Shown here: piece by piece, positions 29,561 to 38,252 of the stretch
Layout: each line of letters begins with the position of its first letter
How positions within the stretch are numbered: position 1 is the first letter of the stretch
From: Corynebacterium jeikeium
GTDB lineage: Bacteria; Actinomycetota; Actinomycetes; Mycobacteriales; Mycobacteriaceae
Direction of reading: 5' to 3'
NCBI RefSeq assembly: GCF_000738175.1
Contig: NZ_JFCH01000055.1
Coordinates: 1 to 64,000 of the forward strand
Length of the DNA: 64,000 nucleotides
Program-made: the position numbers and the translations under genes
The notes under the pieces: generated by a model
Database searches by the model: none
What the model saw: only the letters and a program-made list of their open reading frames with translations
What the model was told of the DNA's origin: nothing

Positions 29561-31255
29561 ATGGCACGAAACACTCTCTCGGATCTTTTCTCCCGTACCA
29601 AGAGCCTCGACGGCGCGGGCTACGGCGCCTACAAGAAGCTGAAGGGCGCCTATAGCGAACCGGGGCTAACGGTTTCCATCGACCGCGTGCAGGCCGATCC
29701 TTACGCCAGCCCCTCCAAGGTGCGGCTCATCCTGCCCATGCAGGCCGCGGGCATCCCGCAGTATCTCGTTGACGATGCCACCGGCAGGGTAGCGGTATCC
29801 GACTTCCTGGCCCGGCGGATCCAGGCCGATCCCAACCGCCCGCGCAACGTCCACATCGGCGACATCGGGCAGCAGGTCCTTGAACGTACTCACGTGCTGG
29901 TCACCCCTGATCGCGTGGAGGCCCGACTACTCGTCGGCCTCCCCGCCAAAGGCCGCCGGATTCTGGGCCGCCAGGCCGCACACCTGCTGGCCGATGACCT
30001 GCCTCACATCGCCGACGACTGCCTGCGGCACGATCGCTTCGAGCCTGCAGACGTTCAAGCTCTCGAGGATCACGTGGCACTTCTGCGCGACCAGGAAGCC
30101 CTTCGCGCCCAGCTGACACCCCGCAAACTCGTCGCCTTCGTCGGCAACGGCGCGATCCTCCCGCGCGCTGCGGGGGATAGCGACCGCCCACTTGCCGCCA
30201 ACCAGGCCACGGCCTTCGAATCCCCGGAGTCGCTTTCCCAAACCTTCGAGCTCCCCAGCGGCCGCACGGTCACGGGGATGGGCATACCGGAGGGCCTCAC
30301 CGTCATCGTCGGCGGCGGCTACCACGGCAAGTCAACGCTGCTGCGCGCCCTGGAGCGCGGCGTCTACCCGCACGTCGCCGGCGATGGCCGTGAGTGGGTG
30401 ATCTCCCGCGCCGACGTTGCCAGCGTGCGCGCCGAGGATGGCCGCCCGATTACCGGCGACGACATCTCGCCGTTTATCACCAACTTGCCCACCGGTGCCG
30501 ATACCCGCCACTTCACCACCACGAACGCCTCGGGCTCCACCTCCCAGGCCGCCAATGTCGTCGAAGCGCACGCCGCAGGCACCTCCACTCTGCTCATCGA
30601 CGAGGACACCTCGGCCACCAACTTCATGATCCGCGACCGGCTCATGCAGCGCCTCGTGCCGAACAACAAGGAGCCCATCACCCCGTTTGTGCAGCGCGTT
30701 CGTTCTTTATATGACGCCACCTCGGTCTCCACCGTCCTTATCGCTGGTGGCTCGGGTGCCTATCTGCGGCTGGCCGATACCGTCATTGCGATGGATGCCT
30801 ACCGTCCCAGCGAGGTGACCGCACGCGCTCATGACATCGCGCGGGAGGGGGAGGCCACGGTAAACAGAGAAGGCATGGAGGAAGCGGGGGAGTTCCGCCA
30901 CATCACTGCTGAACGTGTCCTCGCGCGCGGGACTCTATCTTCCCGCAAGCCGCCGAAGCCGCGCGGACTATCCACCATCAGCGTGGACCGTTCCGACATT
31001 GACCTGAGTGCCGTCGGCCAGCTAGTTGCGCCGTCCCAGACGGCGGCGATCGCGGCGGCGCTGGAGTGGTTGTCCAAGAACGCCGATGGCCAGACCCCGC
31101 TGGTGGATCTGGTTGCTCGCCTGGAGCAGCAGATCACCGAGAAGGGCCTGGCCGTGCTGGCGCCGGGGCGTGATCATCCCGGACACCTGAGTCGCCCGCG
31201 CGGGGCGGAAATCCTGGCTGCGGCAAACCGCTACCGGGAGCTCAAGCTCGCCTAG
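29561..31255 (+). CDS. predicted ABC-class P-loop ATPase (PF09818-like)
   Basis: 564 residues. Unusual soluble ABC-class ATPase: Walker A GGGYHGKSTLLRAL near residue 250, a signature-like NASGSTSQAANVVEA and Walker B STLLIDEDTSATNF, in the arrangement of the 'predicted ATPase of the ABC class' family. No membrane segments and no partner permease nearby. The ATG at 29561 is preceded by TACGCT 7 bases earlier, which suggests a leaderless mRNA; the frame extends 20 codons upstream into the promoter region without conservation. Biological role unknown. The stop overlaps that of the opposing GDPD gene by 4 bases. Confidence 0.82.
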   Translation: MARNTLSDLFSRTKSLDGAGYGAYKKLKGAYSEPGLTVSIDRVQADPYASPSKVRLILPMQAAGIPQYLVDDATGRVAVSDFLARRIQADPNRPRNVHIGDIGQQVLERTHVLVTPDRVEARLLVGLPAKGRRILGRQAAHLLADDLPHIADDCLRHDRFEPADVQALEDHVALLRDQEALRAQLTPRKLVAFVGNGAILPRAAGDSDRPLAANQATAFESPESLSQTFELPSGRTVTGMGIPEGLTVIVGGGYHGKSTLLRALERGVYPHVAGDGREWVISRADVASVRAEDGRPITGDDISPFITNLPTGADTRHFTTTNASGSTSQAANVVEAHAAGTSTLLIDEDTSATNFMIRDRLMQRLVPNNKEPITPFVQRVRSLYDATSVSTVLIAGGSGAYLRLADTVIAMDAYRPSEVTARAHDIAREGEATVNREGMEEAGEFRHITAERVLARGTLSSRKPPKPRGLSTISVDRSDIDLSAVGQLVAPSQTAAIAAALEWLSKNADGQTPLVDLVARLEQQITEKGLAVLAPGRDHPGHLSRPRGAEILAAANRYRELKLA

Positions 31256-32295
31256 AGGACTTGGAGCTTGTTCTCCTTGAGAACCTCCATGCCGCGGGTC
31301 GGATAGTCGGTGATCAGACCGTCGACCTTCGCGTCGATCACGGCCTGCATGTCGGGCTTCTCATTGACCGTCCACGGCAGAACCTGCAGGCCGGCCTCGT
31401 GGGCGGAGGCCACGTTCTCCGGTGTGGCCAGCTTGTATTCCGGGGAGAGGATCTCCGCGCCCAGCTGGGTCGCGGCCTTGTTTACGTCGCCGCCAACCTG
31501 GTCGTAGTCCACATCACCGGTCCACTTGGAGCCGGAGGCCCACGTCTTGGCGCTGTAGAGAAGTGCCAGAGAAATATCCGGCTGGGCCTTGCGCACCAGC
31601 GGCAGCGAGCGCCAGTCGAAGGACTGGATGGTGGTGCGGGATGTGGCCTTGTTGGCGCGCACGACCGGCAGGATCGCGTCGACGAACTCCTGCGGCTCGG
31701 CGGACTTCTCGGGTTCTTCTGCCTCGATCTTGGTTTCGATGTTGAAACGCATCTGCGGGTCCGCAGCGGCGATGTCGAACACATCTTGCAGTTGCAGCAG
31801 CTTGTTTTCTTCCTCGGCCTTCGCATCCGGGAAGTCCTTCAGCACCTTGTTGCAGTTCAGGGTCTGCAGCTGCTTCCAGTTCAGCTCATGGATGAGCTTG
31901 CCTACGTAGGGGAACTCTGGGTCGTTTTCGGTGGCGGGCTTGGTGTCGGTGCACTTCTCGGCCTGGATCACCGGGTCGTGCCAAACAACTGGAGTGCCAT
32001 CCTCGGCTAAGACGATGTCCAGTTCCAGGGTGGATACGCCCATCTTCACAGACTCTTCGAATGCCTTGCGAGATTGCTCTGTGTATTCGCCGCGGCCACC
32101 ACGGTGGGACTGCAGGTCGAAGCCCTGCGGTTCTTTTGGTTGAGGCTTGGAGGAACCAGCGATGGAGGAGCCGAAGCTGAAGGAGGATCCGGCGATGGAA
32201 CCCTGCGCGGCAACTGCGGTGCCGGCGGAACCGAGGGAAACGATGGCGGCCACTGCTGCGGCAGCGGTCTTGCGCCAGGTGAGGGATGTCTTCAT
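31252..32295 (-). CDS. glpQ: secreted glycerophosphodiester phosphodiesterase
   Basis: 347 residues with a Sec signal peptide (basic start, hydrophobic core, cleavage near GTAVAAQG). The GDPD domain has HRGGRGEYTEQS (catalytic His), ELDIVLAEDGTPVVWHD (metal-binding Glu/Asp and second His) and FNIETKIEAEEPEKS. It should hydrolyse glycerophosphodiesters outside the membrane to glycerol-3-phosphate and alcohols, useful for phosphate or lipid scavenging. No lipobox Cys is seen. Confidence 0.9.
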   Translation of the reverse strand: MKTSLTWRKTAAAAVAAIVSLGSAGTAVAAQGSIAGSSFSFGSSIAGSSKPQPKEPQGFDLQSHRGGRGEYTEQSRKAFEESVKMGVSTLELDIVLAEDGTPVVWHDPVIQAEKCTDTKPATENDPEFPYVGKLIHELNWKQLQTLNCNKVLKDFPDAKAEEENKLLQLQDVFDIAAADPQMRFNIETKIEAEEPEKSAEPQEFVDAILPVVRANKATSRTTIQSFDWRSLPLVRKAQPDISLALLYSAKTWASGSKWTGDVDYDQVGGDVNKAATQLGAEILSPEYKLATPENVASAHEAGLQVLPWTVNEKPDMQAVIDAKVDGLITDYPTRGMEVLKENKLQVL

Positions 32296-32386
32296 GTATT
32301 CCTAACTGCGAGTCGTGAGTGCTGCGGTGGAGTCGTGAAGTAACTCACATAAACCTAACAGCCGTTCAGCTACTCGGCAGCGCGAG

Positions 32387-32989
32387 CTAAATCCACCCAT
32401 TCGTCTTCGCTAGGTGCGCCGCCTCGTAGCGATTCCCCGCGCCCGTCTTCGCCATGATGCTGGAGATGTGATTACGCACAGTCCCCGGCGAGAGGTGCAG
32501 CGCCTTGGCGATGGAAGGGGAGCTCTTGCCCTCGAAAAGCTGCTGGCACACCTCGGTTTCCCTCTCGCTAAGGGGATTATCGGGCGTCAATAGACTTTCC
32601 TGAGCGAGCGTCGGGTCGATAACGCGCAGCCCGGCATGGACCCGCCGGATCGCATCGGCGAGCTCCTCGGGAGGCGTGTCCTTAACGATGAACCCGTCTA
32701 CGCCCACCTCCATCGCCCGCTTGACGTACCCGGCCTTGCCGAATGTCGTCACGATCAGGCAGCGGCACCGATTACTGGCTAGCTCCTTCGCGGCATCGAT
32801 GCCGTTTAGCCCCGGCATCTCGATGTCCAGCAGAGCCACGTCGATGGGCTGCTGCTGCGCGAGAGCCACGGCCTCGGTCCCGGTCGCGCATTCGGCAACG
32901 ACTTCGATGTCCGGCTCCGCGTTGAGCAGCGCGATCAGTGCCCCGCGCACCAGCGATTGATCCTCGGCGAGTAGTACTCGAATGGTCAT
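32387..32989 (-). CDS. two-component response regulator, NarL/LuxR type
   Basis: 200 residues. Receiver domain with acidic pair E9/D10, phosphoacceptor D55 in LLDIEMPG and Lys in IVKDTPPEE. C-terminal LuxR HTH from about 135 (LSERETEVCQQLFEGKSSPSIA, then LSPGTVRNHISSIM). The DesR/LiaR-like arrangement fits membrane or envelope stress. The ATG overlaps the kinase stop (ATGA). It is last in the ATPase-permease-kinase-regulator operon and probably controls that operon. Confidence 0.92.
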   Translation of the reverse strand: MTIRVLLAEDQSLVRGALIALLNAEPDIEVVAECATGTEAVALAQQQPIDVALLDIEMPGLNGIDAAKELASNRCRCLIVTTFGKAGYVKRAMEVGVDGFIVKDTPPEELADAIRRVHAGLRVIDPTLAQESLLTPDNPLSERETEVCQQLFEGKSSPSIAKALHLSPGTVRNHISSIMAKTGAGNRYEAAHLAKTNGWI

Positions 32990-34113
32990 CGGGTGGCCTC
33001 CTTCGCTACTGCGCCGTCGTCGATTAGTTCGTCGTCGCCTTCCATAGCGATCAACACCGTACTCAGACCCCGTTCGCGGCGTACGATCAGCTGCCCGCCG
33101 GCTGCCTCGACCCTCTCGCGCAGGCCGGCCAAACCGCCGGTACCCTGCGTGGTATTACCGTTAAACCCGCAGCCGTCGTCGGTAACCTGCAGCTTGTGGG
33201 CATTGACGCTCACCCAGCACGCGCTCGCCCCGGAGTGCCGCACCACGTTTGTCGTGAGCTCACGCAGCCCCCAGGAAAACACCGCGTCGTGTGCGCCCGG
33301 TGCCTTCAGGAGTTCGGGTAGATGCGCGGTGACGCCCTTAGTTTCCAAAGCCCGGCGCGCCGCCTGCAGCTCACCGGCGAAGGTGGGTGTGCGCATTCGG
33401 GTGACCGTCGAACGCACCTCCGCCAAGGCTAGGCGGGAGAGGTCGCTGATTTCCTTGAGTTCCTGCTTAGCCTGCTCGGGGTTGTTGTCCATTGCCCGCC
33501 TGGCGACCTCGGACTTCAGGTTGATCACCGTCAGCGAGTGGCCCAGCAGATCGTGCACATCGGTGGCAATGTCCTCCCGTTGCTGCGCCAGGTCCAGGTC
33601 GTGTCGCAGCTTGTGGCGGGATTCATCGTATTGGCTGAAGATCCCAAGTGCGACGAGCATCAGCGGCATGCCGAAAAGGGTGAATGCAGCCCAGGTAAGG
33701 TCGTCCGGCGACCAGTTCCACACAGCGACAGTCCCGAGCACACCCGTTGCCACCACGATCGGCAGCGCCTTTCGTAGCGTCACCGTGAATCCCAACATCG
33801 CGGCCAGGTAGGGGGCAAAGGCCACCGCGCCAGCCTGCATCGCTGGCACGCTGGCCAACGCAATGGCTAGCAGTATGCCCCAGCGCAGCAGTGCCCGCGC
33901 AAGTGTTCCCCAGTCACGGGGGAAGTACTTCAGCGAGCCGAAGGCGTAGAAGTAGAACGCGCCGAAAGCCAGCAGGCATACTGTCATCCAGGCTTTCGCC
34001 GTAGTAGAGAATCCTTCCCCCATGTAAACCTGCAGAGCGACGGGCACCAGGAATACCAGCCATATTGAAGCGAAGATGGCGGAGTTCAGCCGGAACCCGT
34101 CGAAAGGGCGCAT
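32986..34113 (-). CDS. sensor histidine kinase, HisKA_3 (DesK/LiaS-like)
   Basis: 375 residues. About six predicted N-terminal membrane helices (residues 10-160), then the dimerisation helix with phosphoacceptor His in REDIATDVHDLLGHS and an HATPase domain (LRELTTNVVRHSGAS, DDGCGFN, GTGGLAGLRERV). The ATG overlaps the permease stop (TAATG), which decides the start; the open frame extends 21 codons further back into the permease. There is no large extracytoplasmic domain, so it probably senses a membrane signal or the adjacent ABC transporter. Confidence 0.92.
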   Translation of the reverse strand: MRPFDGFRLNSAIFASIWLVFLVPVALQVYMGEGFSTTAKAWMTVCLLAFGAFYFYAFGSLKYFPRDWGTLARALLRWGILLAIALASVPAMQAGAVAFAPYLAAMLGFTVTLRKALPIVVATGVLGTVAVWNWSPDDLTWAAFTLFGMPLMLVALGIFSQYDESRHKLRHDLDLAQQREDIATDVHDLLGHSLTVINLKSEVARRAMDNNPEQAKQELKEISDLSRLALAEVRSTVTRMRTPTFAGELQAARRALETKGVTAHLPELLKAPGAHDAVFSWGLRELTTNVVRHSGASACWVSVNAHKLQVTDDGCGFNGNTTQGTGGLAGLRERVEAAGGQLIVRRERGLSTVLIAMEGDDELIDDGAVAKEATR

Positions 34114-34874
34114 TAGCTGCGTTCCTTGTCGCGCTTGCCCATCAGCAGGCAGAAGCCTACGAAGATCGCCGTCCATACCGCGATGCTAACCCAGGCGTAC
34201 CACATCGGGTCGTACATAAATCCATCATCAAGCAGTTGCGCACCTTCGGCCAGCGGCCAGCGAACCAGCGTCATCGCGCCGTACATCGGAGTGAAACGGC
34301 CCACCTGCAGAAGCGATCCGCTGAGTGGCATAAAAACGTTTCCGGCGAAGGCCAGGATCACGATGGAGGCAGTGGCGATGGCCACTGTGTTCTCCTTCGG
34401 AATAGTCAGCGTCCACGCCAAGCCGTAGAAGCCAAAGGGGATAGAACACAGCACACAGGCAATGAAGCTCAACGCCCACTGGTCGGCCTGCATGTGGGCC
34501 CGGGTCAGTCCGCCGACCATAAACACGGCCACGATCGGCAGCACCGCACGCACGGCGATGCTCAGCCCATTGGCGAAGGCTAGCTGCCACGGGCGCAGGG
34601 GAGTAAGGGCCAGCTGCCTGCCCCAACCACTGCGGTTATCTGTCACGGAAGTACCCGCTGCGCCGACCGCGCCTACCACGCCGGCGTAGAAGGCCATGCC
34701 CAGCATGACGAATGCGGAGACGTTACCGCCGTTCATTTCCTGATCGCCATATTCCTGCATTGCGCCGAAAATCAGGTAGAAGAAGATTGGCAGACCGACG
34801 CTGAAGAACAAGGTGGTCATGTCCCGGCGCAGGCGTAGCAGCTCGTGGCCGGCGAATTTTAGTGTGGTGCTCAT
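34113..34874 (-). CDS. ABC-2 type transporter permease
   Basis: 253 residues with six predicted membrane helices and the C-terminal ABC-2 layout (LSGSLLQVGRFTPMYGAMTLVRWP). It forms an exporter with the ATPase just upstream; the start ATG lies 2 bases after the ATPase stop. Typical substrates of such pairs are peptides, drugs or lipids, not determinable here. Coupling to the kinase downstream suggests a sensing/detoxification module of the BceAB/LiaFSR kind. Confidence 0.9.
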   Translation of the reverse strand: MSTTLKFAGHELLRLRRDMTTLFFSVGLPIFFYLIFGAMQEYGDQEMNGGNVSAFVMLGMAFYAGVVGAVGAAGTSVTDNRSGWGRQLALTPLRPWQLAFANGLSIAVRAVLPIVAVFMVGGLTRAHMQADQWALSFIACVLCSIPFGFYGLAWTLTIPKENTVAIATASIVILAFAGNVFMPLSGSLLQVGRFTPMYGAMTLVRWPLAEGAQLLDDGFMYDPMWYAWVSIAVWTAIFVGFCLLMGKRDKERS

Positions 34875-34876
34875 TG

Positions 34877-35794
34877 CTAGGCCTCCTGGTTTTCGTTCGT
34901 CAGCGCAAGGAACGTGTCCTCTAGGCTGTGGCTAGTGATGTCGAGATCGCGGGCGTCAGTTTCCGTCAACAGGTACCGGGCAAGCGCGTCAGAGTCGTTG
35001 GTTGTGATACGAAGGCGGCGGCCGTTTACTTCGCTCTTTATGACGCCCCTAATGCTCGAGAGGTCGGGGAATCCGCCCGGGAACTCGGCGCTGACCACTC
35101 GGTTGGCGCTCATGTGTCGTAGTTCGTCAGTGGTGCCGTCGGCGATAATCTCGCCTTTGTGCATAAGCACGATGCGCTGGGCGAAGTCTTCCGCTTCCTC
35201 TAGATAGTGGGTGGCAAAGATAATCGTGCGGCCAAGCTGGGCCTGGTGTTTCATGGAGTCCCAGAAGCGGTGACGGGCGCCGGCGTCCATACCTGCGGTG
35301 GGCTCATCGAGGATGAGGATGTCCGGGTTGCCGAGGATTGCTAGGGCGAAGCGAAGGCGCTGCTGCTCGCCGCCGGAGCACTTGCCTACGCGGCGCTTGT
35401 AGATCGGCTCCAGGTTGGCCTGCTCGATAACCTCGTCGAGGGGCAGGTGCTCCGGGAACGCGGCGGCGATCATTTCCACAGTGTCCTTCACGGTCAGTTC
35501 GTGGAGCAGGCCACCGGTCTGCATCAGTGCGCTGATGTTTTGGTTGTATACGGCCTGCTTGGGGGAGCGGCCCATGACTCTCACCGTCCCGGCGGTCGGG
35601 GAAGTAAGCCCCAAAATCAGATCTACAAGCGTGGTCTTGCCCGCACCGTTGGTGCCGAGCAGTGCAATGATCTCGCCAGGGCGAACGCTTAGGCTTACGT
35701 CCTTCAGCGCGTGCACCGGTTTGTTGGAGCGTGGCTTGAAGGTCTTGCTGATTCCGGATACTTCTATGGCGTGGGCCAGTTGTGTCGCACTCAT
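34877..35794 (-). CDS. ABC transporter ATP-binding protein (DrrA-like)
   Basis: 305 residues. Walker A LLGTNGAGKTTLVDLILG, signature CSGGEQQRLRFALAIL, Walker B ILILDEPTAGMD and H-loop FATHYLEEAE. The C-terminal about 80 residues match the extension of daunorubicin-type exporters. First gene of the four-gene operon. The divergent region upstream carries palindromes that may be its operator. Confidence 0.93.
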   Translation of the reverse strand: MSATQLAHAIEVSGISKTFKPRSNKPVHALKDVSLSVRPGEIIALLGTNGAGKTTLVDLILGLTSPTAGTVRVMGRSPKQAVYNQNISALMQTGGLLHELTVKDTVEMIAAAFPEHLPLDEVIEQANLEPIYKRRVGKCSGGEQQRLRFALAILGNPDILILDEPTAGMDAGARHRFWDSMKHQAQLGRTIIFATHYLEEAEDFAQRIVLMHKGEIIADGTTDELRHMSANRVVSAEFPGGFPDLSSIRGVIKSEVNGRRLRITTNDSDALARYLLTETDARDLDITSHSLEDTFLALTNENQEA

Positions 35795-35834
35795 GGTTTC
35801 ACGTTATTTCGGGCCTGAAAAGTGCACGCATAGT

Positions 35835-35930
35835 TTTCGTCACGAAATGCACCATGACGTTTGTCATGGGTGCTGGAGAAATTCTTCTTAAATTTCTTCG
35901 TTGCTTGGTCGTGGTAACCAAAAAGCAACG
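35835..35930. promoter_or_regulatory. cluster of inverted repeats in the divergent ABC/GT87 promoter region
   Basis: Three perfect inverted repeats lie within 96 bases: TTTCGT-C-ACGAAA (35835-35847), CCATGAC-GTTT-GTCATGG (35852-35869) and CGTTGCTT/AAGCAACG with a 16-base loop (35899-35930). The second sits where a -35 element of the minus-strand ABC operon would be. They are candidate sites for the response regulator encoded at the end of that operon. Confidence 0.5.
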
Positions 35931-35953
35931 ATTTGCGTTTTAAAGTAAACGAG

Positions 35954-37267
35954 ATGAGTTTTATAGCTTCCACCACTTCGCGCGGCGCCTCCAAGAGGCT
36001 GCCGGGCGCTTTTGGTGCGTTCATGGCGTTCGCTCTTCTCGCTGCCTATGCGGTGTATCGGCTTACCCTGCCGGAGGTTCGCGCCTCCTGGTTCACGAAC
36101 CTCTTCAAGTGGCCGACGGACTTCAAGGTCTATTACAACGCTGCGATTGCCCTGAACAGCGGGCAGGAATTGTACTCCCAGCCCTTCGTCGGGGGCCTTC
36201 CATTTACTTATCCTCCGTTTTCGGGCGTGATTTTTAGAGTATTGCCACTGGCGCGGTTCGAGGTTGCGGCGAGTATCTGGCTAGGCCGCACTGCCTTGGT
36301 GCTGTTTGCTGTGATTATCGGGGTCTTCCGCGAACGCGGTTATGCCTGGTCCCCGGGGCTGGTCCTCGTTTCCCTGGCAGCACTAGTCGCTTCCATCCAC
36401 TTGGCCCCGGTTTTCGGCACCTTCTTCTGGGGCCAGATCAACATCTTCCTCATGGGCTTGGTTGCCCTGGATTTCCTGCGCAGGCGCACCGGCAACAAGG
36501 GCGGCGGCGTATTCAGTGGTGTGGCCGCCGGCATTAAGTTGACCCCAGTGTTCTTCTACTTGCCATTGTTGCTGGGGAGGCGCTGGCGCGCGATGGTCTA
36601 CATGACCGTAACGATTTTCGCGACTGTCGGCATCGGCTTCCTGTTCGTCCCGGACGCCAAGTCTTTCTGGCAGACCAAGATCTTCGAAACCCAGCGCATC
36701 GGCGGCGAGGACAATCCCGGCGCGCAGTCCCTCGGCGCAGTCTTGCACCGCCTCGGTTACGACAACACGGTGCTGTGGCTCGTCGGCGTTGTCGCCATCG
36801 TGGCGCTGTACAGCATCGTGGTCCTGGGCTGCTACCGTCGCGGTAACTACTCGATGATTATGGCCCTTGGCGGAGTTGTTGCCTGCATCATCTCGCCGTT
36901 TAGCTGGTATCACCACTGGGTGTTCTTGGTGCCGCTCTTTGTCGTTTTTCTGGACGCCGGGTTCCAGCTGGTACAGGCGGTCTCAGACAAGGTGAAGGGA
37001 GTGCTGGGCTGGGTTGTTGAGCAGCTCCTGAGCTTCGCAGTGGTGGCGGTATTGACGGTGGTGTTCCTGCCTTTCGTCAGCAACGCCACGTCCCGCAGGT
37101 TCGGCTTCTTCGGCCAGGGCGTGGCTCACGATAACCCGCTGTGGCAGGGCGCCTTCACCTTCCTGGGCGTGGCCTTCGTTGTGGTGGCCGCGGCGTACTA
37201 CGCGGTCCGGTACTTCACGGACCGCCGAGCTACTGGGACCGAGCGCGCCGCTGCTGATTCTCTGTAA
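35954..37267 (+). CDS. GT87-family polyprenyl-phosphate-mannose-dependent alpha-mannosyltransferase
   Basis: 437 residues, about ten membrane helices. A loop after helix 1 holds the conserved acidic DFKVYYNAA and YPPFSGVIFRVLP, typical of the DUF2029/GT87 mannosyltransferases that build lipomannan, lipoarabinomannan and PIMs in Corynebacteriales on the outer face of the membrane. The exact linkage cannot be told. The ATG at 35954 is preferred over 35933; TAAAGT lies about 8 bases upstream, so the mRNA may be leaderless. The antitoxin gene follows after 9 bases. Confidence 0.85.
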   Translation: MSFIASTTSRGASKRLPGAFGAFMAFALLAAYAVYRLTLPEVRASWFTNLFKWPTDFKVYYNAAIALNSGQELYSQPFVGGLPFTYPPFSGVIFRVLPLARFEVAASIWLGRTALVLFAVIIGVFRERGYAWSPGLVLVSLAALVASIHLAPVFGTFFWGQINIFLMGLVALDFLRRRTGNKGGGVFSGVAAGIKLTPVFFYLPLLLGRRWRAMVYMTVTIFATVGIGFLFVPDAKSFWQTKIFETQRIGGEDNPGAQSLGAVLHRLGYDNTVLWLVGVVAIVALYSIVVLGCYRRGNYSMIMALGGVVACIISPFSWYHHWVFLVPLFVVFLDAGFQLVQAVSDKVKGVLGWVVEQLLSFAVVAVLTVVFLPFVSNATSRRFGFFGQGVAHDNPLWQGAFTFLGVAFVVVAAAYYAVRYFTDRRATGTERAAADSL

Positions 37268-37276
37268 AGGTGTGTT

Positions 37277-37531
37277 GTGAAAACGTTTAGTTATACCGAA
37301 TTCCGCGCGAACTACGCGAAGGTGCTCAGCGATGTTGTCGACAACCGTGAGGAAGCCATTATTACCCGGGCTGGTCACGAGGATGTCGTGATCGTTTCGC
37401 TTTCCGAGTACGAATCGCTGCGAGAAACTGCCTACCTTTTGCGTTCTGCCGAGAACGCTCGCCGCCTTCTCGACTCCATCGAGAACTTGGAGCGGGGGCG
37501 CGGCGCTCACCACGACTTCATTGAGGACTAA
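37277..37531 (+). CDS. type II antitoxin, YefM/Phd family
   Basis: 84 residues. Family pattern: MKTFSYTEFRANYAKVLSDV at the start (DNA-binding), the central VVIVSLSEYESLRETAYLL, and an acidic C-terminal tail that should bind the toxin. GTG start at 37277. Its stop overlaps the ATG of the toxin remnant (TAATG), the usual antitoxin-toxin coupling. It lies 9 bases after the mannosyltransferase and may be read from that promoter. Intact by sequence. Confidence 0.9.
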   Translation: MKTFSYTEFRANYAKVLSDVVDNREEAIITRAGHEDVVIVSLSEYESLRETAYLLRSAENARRLLDSIENLERGRGAHHDFIED

Positions 37532-37614
37532 TGGTTCCCGTTTGGGATGAGTCTGCCTGGGGGGACTATTTGTGGTGGCAGACAGCGGATTGTCGCTACC
37601 ACTACGGGAGCTGA
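37531..37614 (+). pseudogene. YoeB/Txe-type mRNA interferase, internally deleted
   Basis: A 27-codon frame. Its first 16 codons, MVPVWDESAWGDYLWW, match the N terminus of YoeB-family toxins, and its last seven, CRYHYGS, match the C terminus of the same family (E. coli YoeB ends CRYHY). About 57 residues in between are missing and the join keeps the frame. The lost part carries the catalytic Glu and Arg and most of the RelE fold, so the product cannot be an active toxin. It starts on the antitoxin stop (TAATG). Confidence 0.88.
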
Positions 37615-37615
37615 C

Positions 37616-38203
37616 CTAGAACGGGTAGTCCGTGGCGTCGGGCGTCAAGAAAAGAACGCCAACGACCGTGCCCTCTCTGCTGACGGCGATCCGAGACATC
37701 AGTTCGCCGGCTTCGTGGTTGAGCGTCGAGACGACAACCGATGTGCCCGTGCTTTTTGCGGAGAGTGCTTCTGACTCCGGGGCCGCGTTGCGGTCTCCCT
37801 TGATGGGGACGATCGTCTGATCGGTGATCGCCTGGAGCTCGCCGAAGTCGGTCAGGATTGATGTCCACACGTCCACGATGACGGACCAGGGGAGGTCCTC
37901 GCGGACGTGTGGATCGAGCATTTCAATGGTTTCTGCTTCTTCGCCCTTGGAAACGTGGCGAATGAGCGCGTCGGAAATCTCTGGGAGCTTGTCGGTTGAT
38001 ACTGGGGCCATGGTTTCTCCTGTGAAGGGGTTTCGCACCGCGCCGAATCGTTTGAAGGCTGCCTGGCGGGAAACATTAAGCGCTTGCCCAATGTCCGCCC
38101 ATGAATGTCCCGCATGTCTTGCTTGCGCGACGGCATCTTCCAGTTCGTGTTCGGCGAGGCTGACTGCTTGCAGTGTGTGTCGGATATTTGTCAATGGATC
38201 CAT
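37616..38203 (-). CDS. HTH regulator with C-terminal DUF3887-like domain
   Basis: 195 residues. An N-terminal helix-turn-helix (about residues 13-54; [23 protein letters not shown]) is joined to a domain of alternating helix and strand that resembles DUF3887 (from about residue 70, [22 protein letters not shown]). The first is a DNA-binding module and the second may bind a ligand. There is no ribosome binding site before the ATG, so the mRNA is probably leaderless. Two palindromic sites directly upstream suggest self-repression. The stop lies 2 bases from the toxin remnant on the other strand. Confidence 0.75.
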   Translation of the reverse strand: MDPLTNIRHTLQAVSLAEHELEDAVAQARHAGHSWADIGQALNVSRQAAFKRFGAVRNPFTGETMAPVSTDKLPEISDALIRHVSKGEEAETIEMLDPHVREDLPWSVIVDVWTSILTDFGELQAITDQTIVPIKGDRNAAPESEALSAKSTGTSVVVSTLNHEAGELMSRIAVSREGTVVGVLFLTPDATDYPF

Positions 38204-38211
38204 GGCCGTAA

Positions 38212-38252
38212 GTCAACCATAGGTTGACAGTGGTGTCAACCACTAGTTGACA
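38212..38252 (-). promoter_or_regulatory. two tandem palindromic operators at the start of the HTH gene
   Basis: GTCAACCATAGGTTGAC (38212-38228) and TGTCAACCACTAGTTGACA (38234-38252) are both perfect palindromes with a GTCAAC/GTTGAC core; their centres are 23 bases apart, about two helical turns. They lie 9-49 bases before the start codon and on the minus strand contain TTGACA-type hexamers and a TATGGT, so they overlap the promoter. Confidence 0.8.
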
